Origin: Syntrophomonas sp.
GTDB lineage: Bacteria; Bacillota; Syntrophomonadia; Syntrophomonadales; Syntrophomonadaceae
Assembly: GCA_028693695.1 (NCBI GenBank)
Contig: JAQUUV010000049.1
Location: 1 to 11,264 of the forward strand
DNA length: 11,264 nt
Direction of reading: 5' to 3'
Shown here: in pieces, positions 6,268-11,264 of the stretch
Layout of the letters: every line of letters begins with the position of its first letter
Position numbering within the stretch: position 1 is the stretch's first letter
Notes under the pieces: generated by a model
What the model saw: only the letters and a program-made list of their open reading frames with translations
The model's database searches: none
Told to the model about the DNA's origin: nothing
Program-made: the position numbers and the translations under genes

Positions 6268-9200
6268 ATGAGGCTGAATCAATTGAATCATACTGTAAAA
6301 CGCATCTTGGTAGAAAAAAAACCTGGCTTTGATGTTGAGGCCCAGCATTTGTACCACGATTTAAAGGAAAACCTGGGCATATTCCATCTTGAGATGGTCA
6401 GAATTATCAACCGCTACGATATTTCCGGAATTTCCGACGAAGCCTATGAACAGGCCAAGACAACCATATTTTCTGAACCTAATGTGGATTTTGTCTATGA
6501 TGAAACAATTGAAATAGAGCCCGGTGTAAAACACTTCGCAATGGAGTATCTGCCTGGCCAATATGACCAGCGGGCAGATTCCGCTGCTCAATGTATTCAG
6601 ATTTTAACCCAGGGAGAACCACCGGCCATTCTTTCTGCCAAGTTGATTTTACTTTATGGAGATATATCCGAAGACGATTTCCAGACGATCAAGGGCTATT
6701 GCATCAACTCTGTTGACTCCCGTGAAGCCTCTCTCCAGAAGCCGTCTTCGTTGGAAATAGAAACAATAACTCCGGAGGATGTGGCCATTCTGGATGGTTT
6801 TATCCAAATGGAGGAAGCAGATCTGTCCTGTTATAAAGAAACAATTGGTCTGGTAATGAGTTTCGAAGATTTCAAGTTTTGCCAGGCTTACTTCAAAGAC
6901 CAAGAAAAAAGAAACCCCACCTTAACTGAAATAAAGGTAATTGATACCTATTGGTCGGATCACTGCAGACACACTACCTTTTTAACCAGTATAGACAAGG
7001 TATCCATAGAGGCTAAGGGATTGAGCTTGCCTATAAATAAAGCATATGAAACCTACCTGAAGGACCGCAGCTTTGTGTACGGTTCTGAGGAAAGGGATGT
7101 TTGCCTCATGGACATCGCTGTGTTGGGAATGAAAAAGCTGAAAAAGGAAGGCAATCTACAGGATTTAGACCTTTCCGATGAGATCAATGCCTGCAGCATC
7201 GTGGTGGAAGCAGATATCGACGGTAAAAAAGAAGATTGGTTAGTGATGTTTAAGAACGAAACCCATAATCACCCCACCGAAATCGAACCTTTTGGCGGAG
7301 CCGCTACATGTCTGGGGGGCGCCATCAGAGATCCTCTTTCCGGTCGTGTTTATGTTTATCAGGCTATGCGGGTAACCGGCAGTGCTGATCCCAGGGTGAG
7401 TATATCGGAAACCTTGCCGGGAAAGCTGCCTCAGCGAAAACTCACAACCAGTGCAGCAGCCGGGTTCAGTTCCTACGGCAATCAGATTGGACTGGCCACA
7501 GGTCAAGTGACGGAAGTGTATGATGATGGCTTTATTGCTAAACGGATGGAAGTCGGGGCGGTCATCGGGGCCGGGCCGAAGGGCAACGTTGTCAGAGAAA
7601 CTCCGGCAGCCGGAGATGTAGTGATTCTTTTGGGCGGCAAAACGGGTCGGGATGGCTGCGGGGGAGCCACCGGTTCTTCGGTGGAACATACTGAAGAATC
7701 CCTCTTTACCCGCGGGGCTGAAGTTCAAAAAGGAAACCCCCCTACAGAAAGAAAGATACAACGGCTATTCAGAAACCCCCATGCCAGCCAACTCATCAAA
7801 AGATGCAATGACTTTGGCGCAGGCGGTGTTTCTGTGGCAATTGGTGAATTAACTGATGGATTGGTCATTCATTTAGACGCAGTGCCCAAGAAATATGAAG
7901 GTTTGGATGGGACCGAACTGGCCATTTCCGAATCTCAAGAAAGAATGGCAGTGGTTGTAGCCAAAAAGAATGCCGATCACTTTAAGGCTTTGGCTGAATC
8001 AGAAAATCTGGAAGCCGTTCAGGTCGCTGATGTAACCTCGGACAGACGGCTGAAGATGATCTGGCGAGGCACCACCATCGTAGATATTGCCCGAGACTTT
8101 TTGGACACCAACGGGGTGAAACAGCATACGGAAGTCTGCGTGCAGGAGCCTTCTGCTGAAGATAACTACTTTACAAAAAAGACCGCCAACATTTCCTCAG
8201 ACATCAAAAAAACCTGGCTGAACAATTTACTGGACTTGAATGTCTGCTCTCAGCGGGGATTGGTGGAATGTTTTGACAGCTCCATCGGAGCCGGTACGGT
8301 TCTAATGCCCTTCGGCGGCAAATACCAGGCAACTCCTGCTGTTGGAATGGCCGCTAAATTGCCGGTAGAATCCGGGGATACCAATACAGGCACACTTATG
8401 GCCTATGGCTATAATGCCCAAATGGCCAAGTGGAGTCCTTTCCATGGCGCTTTGTATGCTGTGATCGAAGCCGTCTCGAAAATTGTCGCCATGGGGGGCA
8501 ATTATCAGACCATACGCTTAACCCTTCAGGAGTATTTCGAAAAGCTGGGAAATGACAGCAGCAAATGGGGCAAGCCCTTCGCTGCCTTGCTGGGTGCCTA
8601 CTATGCCCAAATGGAACTGGGGATCCCGGCCATTGGAGGGAAAGACAGCATGTCCGGCACCTTCATGGATCTGAATGTCCCGCCCACCCTGGTGGCTTTT
8701 GCCGTCGACACTGCTGATGTCAGGAAACTGATTTCTCCGGAATTTAAGGGTACAGACAGCCAGGTAGTATATATACCTATCGAAAGAGACGCTTGCGAGT
8801 TGCCTGACTTTGTATTGTTAGGTGAAATATATCAACGAATCACTCAGTTGATTCATACCGGAAAAATACTGGCTGCCTATCCCGTACGCGGGGGTGGCAT
8901 CGCCGAGGCCATCAGCAAAATGTCTTTTGGCAATCGGATCGGCTTCTCCCTGGCAGCCCAGGCATTAACCCCAGTCGAAACCAACGCCCTGCTGTTTTCT
9001 CCGGATTATGGCAGTCTGGTTGTGGAGATGCCGCTGGATGTGAATATCGAGAAAGCCTTGGCCTCTATTCCATACAGAATTTTGGGTAAGACCCAGGCAA
9101 AAGAAGCCATTGAAATCGGCGGCATGAGCCTCAGCCTTCAGGAAGCCCAAGATGCTTGGGAAGCCCCCTTGGAAAAAGTATTTCCAACGAAAACGGCTGC

Positions 9201-10071
9201 AATTGAACGACCGGTGCCCCCGGTCCTGTCCTATAACCAGCGCGGACAGGCCAGGTCCAAAGTAACGGTGGCCAGACCCCGGGTGTTTATTCCCGTATTT
9301 CCCGGCACCAATTGTGAATATGATACAAAGAAAAGGTTTGAGCTGGCAGGGGCCGAAACTGATGTATTCGTTATTAAAAATCTTACGCCTTCGGCTATAG
9401 AAGAATCCATCAAAATCATGGCCGCAAAAATCAGGGAATCCCAAATCATCATGCTTCCAGGCGGCTTCAGTGCCGGCGACGAGCCCGAAGGTTCCGGCAA
9501 ATTTATTGCCGCAGTTTTCCGCAATCCGCGCATATGGGATGAGGTGATGGATCTCCTGAATAAAAGAGATGGTCTGATGCTGGGAATCTGCAACGGTTTT
9601 CAGGCCCTGATTAAGCTGGGTTTGGTTCCCTATGGTGAAATCCGGGAAATTGACGCAAGCCAACCCACGCTGACCTATAACAGGATTGGCCGCCATATGT
9701 CAATGATGGCGAAAACCAGGATATCTTCTGTTTTGTCTCCCTGGTTTGCCAATGTGCAGGCCGGAGATATTCATCAAATCGCCATCTCCCATGGAGAAGG
9801 CCGCTTTGTAGCCAGTGAGGCAGATATGAAGCAAATGATGGAGGGCGGTCAAATTGCTGCTCAATATGTGGATGATGAAGGACAGTCCTCCTATGACATC
9901 CGGTTTAACCCCAATGGATCCGATTATGCAGTAGAGGCAATTACCAGTCCTGACGGCAGGATATTAGGAAAAATGGGCCACTCCGAAAGAATCGGCAAAA
10001 ATCTTTATATTAATATTCCCAACGAAAAAGACCAGCGCTTATTTGAGGCTGGGGTGAGCTACTTTAAATAA
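6268..10071 (+). CDS. purL: Phosphoribosylformylglycinamidine synthase, single-chain
   Basis: Catalyses the ATP- and glutamine-dependent conversion of FGAR to FGAM, the fourth step of de novo purine synthesis, in the cytoplasm. The 1267 residues fuse the synthetase and glutaminase parts that many Firmicutes encode as PurS, PurL and PurQ; it looks like the 'clade II' large PurL found in clostridia. DTYWSDHCRHTTF (226-238) is the family signature, NETHNHPTEIEPFGG (330-344) the ATP site, and GGKDSMSG (790-797) the second synthetase half. The glutaminase domain starts near 1004 (RVFIPVFPGTNCEYD), with nucleophile C1108 in GICNGFQ and the H1238/E1240 pair in GHSER. The reading frame is intact. The start is uncertain: ATG 6268 has a poor ribosome site, whereas TTG 6283 has TGAGG (6269-6273) nine bases before it and would fit the usual family start just before VKRILVEKKPGFD. 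It is visibly more GC-rich than the nag genes. Confidence 0.96.
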   Translation: MRLNQLNHTVKRILVEKKPGFDVEAQHLYHDLKENLGIFHLEMVRIINRYDISGISDEAYEQAKTTIFSEPNVDFVYDETIEIEPGVKHFAMEYLPGQYDQRADSAAQCIQILTQGEPPAILSAKLILLYGDISEDDFQTIKGYCINSVDSREASLQKPSSLEIETITPEDVAILDGFIQMEEADLSCYKETIGLVMSFEDFKFCQAYFKDQEKRNPTLTEIKVIDTYWSDHCRHTTFLTSIDKVSIEAKGLSLPINKAYETYLKDRSFVYGSEERDVCLMDIAVLGMKKLKKEGNLQDLDLSDEINACSIVVEADIDGKKEDWLVMFKNETHNHPTEIEPFGGAATCLGGAIRDPLSGRVYVYQAMRVTGSADPRVSISETLPGKLPQRKLTTSAAAGFSSYGNQIGLATGQVTEVYDDGFIAKRMEVGAVIGAGPKGNVVRETPAAGDVVILLGGKTGRDGCGGATGSSVEHTEESLFTRGAEVQKGNPPTERKIQRLFRNPHASQLIKRCNDFGAGGVSVAIGELTDGLVIHLDAVPKKYEGLDGTELAISESQERMAVVVAKKNADHFKALAESENLEAVQVADVTSDRRLKMIWRGTTIVDIARDFLDTNGVKQHTEVCVQEPSAEDNYFTKKTANISSDIKKTWLNNLLDLNVCSQRGLVECFDSSIGAGTVLMPFGGKYQATPAVGMAAKLPVESGDTNTGTLMAYGYNAQMAKWSPFHGALYAVIEAVSKIVAMGGNYQTIRLTLQEYFEKLGNDSSKWGKPFAALLGAYYAQMELGIPAIGGKDSMSGTFMDLNVPPTLVAFAVDTADVRKLISPEFKGTDSQVVYIPIERDACELPDFVLLGEIYQRITQLIHTGKILAAYPVRGGGIAEAISKMSFGNRIGFSLAAQALTPVETNALLFSPDYGSLVVEMPLDVNIEKALASIPYRILGKTQAKEAIEIGGMSLSLQEAQDAWEAPLEKVFPTKTAAIERPVPPVLSYNQRGQARSKVTVARPRVFIPVFPGTNCEYDTKKRFELAGAETDVFVIKNLTPSAIEESIKIMAAKIRESQIIMLPGGFSAGDEPEGSGKFIAAVFRNPRIWDEVMDLLNKRDGLMLGICNGFQALIKLGLVPYGEIREIDASQPTLTYNRIGRHMSMMAKTRISSVLSPWFANVQAGDIHQIAISHGEGRFVASEADMKQMMEGGQIAAQYVDDEGQSSYDIRFNPNGSDYAVEAITSPDGRILGKMGHSERIGKNLYINIPNEKDQRLFEAGVSYFK
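6269..6285 (+). promoter_or_regulatory. Alternative purL ribosome binding site and TTG start
   Basis: TGAGG at 6269-6273 is followed after nine bases by TTG 6283-6285 in the purL frame. It is a better placed site than anything before ATG 6268. Using it would shorten the protein by five residues. Confidence 0.4.
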
Positions 10072-10112
10072 TGACTTCTTCAAACCGTATTTTCCACCCA
10101 AAGCGAAATTGC

Positions 10113-10170
10113 AAAGAGGCTGCACCTCAAATCCATTTTGGATTGGATACAGCCTCTTTCATTTTCTTCT
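10113..10170. terminator. Intrinsic terminator between purL and the ACT gene, probably bidirectional
   Basis: A perfect 10-bp stem, AAAGAGGCTG (10113-10122) and CAGCCTCTTT (10150-10159), encloses an inner stem AATCCA/TGGATT (10130-10135 and 10139-10144). A T-rich tail follows on the plus strand (10157-10170). It lies about 40 bases after the purL stop. On the minus strand the T-rich arm end and following AT-rich bases could also end the convergent ACT transcript, whose stop is at 10196. Confidence 0.8.
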
Positions 10171-10195
10171 GTAAGAAATGCTTTATCTAAAACAT

Positions 10196-10633
10196 TTATA
10201 ACCTGTTAATTTCTTCTTGTGAGTACATTCTAATATTTCTTTCTTTAAAAAGTTCTATGACTCTTTCACTGTCTAACAATCTTAAAACGAATAAGGCATC
10301 ACCATCAACACTATAGTTAAAAGAATAGATATATTCAATTGAAATATCTGCCTCTTCAATAACCGCTAAAATATTATCTAATGCACCTGGTTTATTAGGT
10401 ACACCTACACATATTACATTAGTTTTCTTAACCATAAAACCTGCATTTTTCATACAATTCAATGCCTTATCAATGCAAGCTTCCCTTATAATCATGCGAA
10501 CAATGCCAAAATTGGAAGTATCCGCTATAGAAAGAGCCATAATATCAATCTCATTTTCTGCCAACAATTTAGTCATTTCTCTTAATGTTCCTCTGGCGTT
10601 CTCCAAATACACGGAAATTTGTGCAATAAACAT
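10196..10633 (-). CDS. Tandem ACT-domain protein, putative amino-acid-binding regulator
   Basis: A 145-residue protein made of two ACT domains and little else. The first (about 1-66) has the ligand-loop motif NARGTL (12-17). The second (about 72-140) has NKPGAL (80-85) followed by a typical helix and beta hairpin. ACT domains bind amino acids or related small effectors and often control a neighbouring enzyme. Stand-alone tandem ACT proteins commonly sit beside paaK-type aryl-CoA ligases and indolepyruvate oxidoreductase genes in clostridia and archaea, so an aromatic amino acid is a likely ligand; this is inferred from context. ATG 10633-10631 is preceded by a strong AAGGAGG, seven bases away. 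The gene starts 14 bases after the ligase stop. No catalytic domain, DNA-binding domain or membrane segment is visible. Confidence 0.85.
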   Translation of the reverse strand: MFIAQISVYLENARGTLREMTKLLAENEIDIMALSIADTSNFGIVRMIIREACIDKALNCMKNAGFMVKKTNVICVGVPNKPGALDNILAVIEEADISIEYIYSFNYSVDGDALFVLRLLDSERVIELFKERNIRMYSQEEINRL

Positions 10634-10640
10634 ACAAATG

Positions 10641-10647
10641 CCTCCTT
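10641..10647 (-). promoter_or_regulatory. Ribosome binding site of the ACT gene, abutting the ligase stop
   Basis: A perfect AAGGAGG on the minus strand starts immediately after the TAG stop of the ligase (10650-10648) and lies seven bases before the ACT start codon. The arrangement suggests translational coupling of the two genes. Confidence 0.85.
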
Positions 10648-11264
10648 CTAAATATTTCTCTTGTCAATGACTCTCTTCGCTTTTCCTTCGGATCTTGGAA
10701 TGGATTTTGGCGGTACAAGTCGTATTTTCGCACCAATTCCAACAACTGATTTAATTCTTTCTTTAATATAGTCTCGTAATTTTTCTACTTCTGCCACAGT
10801 ATCAGAGAACATTTCATCCGTAAGTTCCACTTGTACTTCCAATTTATCCCTAGAATTCACCCGGTCTACAATCAGCATATAATGCGGAGAAACGCCATCC
10901 ATACCGACCAATACGGACTCAATCTGACTTGGGAATACATTAACTCCACTTATAACAAGCATGTCATCGGTACGTCCTGTAATTCTTTTCATCCGGACAT
11001 GTGTACGTCCACATTTACATGGAGAGGCATCCAGCCTACAGATATCATGGGTTCTATATCTAAGCATTGGCATTCCTGTTTTGGTAATTGTTGAAAATAC
11101 GAGTTCTCCTGATTCCCCGTATGGAAGTGGTACCTCAGTTACAGGATCTATTATCTCTACAATAACATTATCTTCATTGACATGCATCCCATTCTTCTCC
11201 AAACATTCAAATGCGACACCAGGCCCACAGATTTCTGTTAAACCATAAATATCACATGCATCTA
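10648..11264 (-). CDS. paaK: Phenylacetate-CoA ligase type aryl-CoA ligase, C-terminal part
   Basis: Activates an aryl acetate (phenylacetate, indoleacetate or similar) to its CoA thioester via an acyl-adenylate. About 204 C-terminal residues are visible of a family norm near 430-440. The frame stays open through the right edge: codons upstream of the apparent TTG start (11202) read DIYGLTEICGPGVAFEC, the canonical PaaK motif, so the gene is truncated by the window and TTG is not its start. Further signs are GELVFST, the adenylate-binding YRTHDICRL, CKCGRTH with its cysteine pair, and the hinge region ITGRTDDMLVISGVNVFPSQ that begins the C-terminal lid domain. SEGKAKRV near the end holds the probable catalytic lysine. 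In clostridia such ligases often accompany iorAB and act in aromatic amino-acid fermentation. The exact acid used cannot be told. Confidence 0.92.
   Translation of the reverse strand, partial: DACDIYGLTEICGPGVAFECLEKNGMHVNEDNVIVEIIDPVTEVPLPYGESGELVFSTITKTGMPMLRYRTHDICRLDASPCKCGRTHVRMKRITGRTDDMLVISGVNVFPSQIESVLVGMDGVSPHYMLIVDRVNSRDKLEVQVELTDEMFSDTVAEVEKLRDYIKERIKSVVGIGAKIRLVPPKSIPRSEGKAKRVIDKRNI

Noticed and set aside
6172..6357. Minus-strand open frame of 61 codons upstream of purL, overlapping its start
   Set aside because: It crosses the purL start and has no ribosome site, and the composition looks like chance in AT-rich DNA.
7240..7761. Minus-strand open frame of 173 codons inside purL
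   Set aside because: It is antisense to the strongly conserved ATP-binding part of PurL, and its translation is low-complexity and matches nothing known to me.
8965..9696. Minus-strand open frame of 243 codons inside purL
   Set aside because: Despite its length it is antisense to the PurL glutaminase region and has no family motif. Long antisense frames are common opposite GC-richer genes.
1..11264. CRISPR array, tRNA/rRNA, phage or defence genes
   Set aside because: No regularly spaced repeats, no tRNA-like folds, and no nuclease, integrase or transposase motifs were seen. The repeats present are two inverted-repeat elements only.

Overview
The window looks like chromosomal DNA from an anaerobic Firmicute of the class Clostridia, perhaps a Peptococcaceae-like lineage. 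The reasons are strong AAGGAGG-type ribosome binding sites, a long single-chain PurL of the clostridial type, NagB with the Bacillus-type active-site numbering, a PaaK-ACT pair of the kind found in anaerobes that ferment aromatic amino acids, and copies of a TGTCATCCTGAGCG-type intergenic inverted repeat. The placement is inferred from the sequence alone and no species can be named.

Layout. Positions 1-677 (+) hold the 3' end of an unrecognised gene, possibly glycosyltransferase-like. Positions 678-790 are non-coding with small hairpins. Positions 791-5923 (-) hold a four-gene amino-sugar operon, read from right to left: nagA (GlcNAc-6-P deacetylase), nagB (GlcN-6-P deaminase), nagK (GlcNAc kinase) and a GH20 beta-N-acetylhexosaminidase. 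The gaps nagA-nagB and nagK-GH20 each hold an inverted-repeat element, and each element supplies the last codons and the stop of the gene before it. A good sigma-A promoter (5979-6007) and a GntR/NagR-like palindrome (5941-5952) precede nagA. Positions 6268-10071 (+) are purL, a complete single-chain FGAM synthase. A hairpin at 10113-10159 ends purL and probably also the convergent transcript. Positions 10196-11264 (-) are a tandem ACT-domain protein and the C-terminal half of a PaaK-type aryl-CoA ligase that runs off the right edge.

How the genes work together. The nag operon encodes a complete cytoplasmic route: GH20 releases GlcNAc (GalNAc possible) from small imported glycosides, NagK makes GlcNAc-6-P, NagA makes GlcN-6-P plus acetate, and NagB makes fructose-6-P plus ammonia. 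No transporter or regulator gene lies in the window. The PaaK-ACT pair is probably a translationally coupled unit for aryl-acetate/aryl-CoA metabolism. purL acts in de novo purine synthesis and is divergent from the nag operon without a functional link.

I see no convincing new system here. The most unusual feature is the invasion of the nag operon by inverted repeats that have rewritten two protein C-termini.
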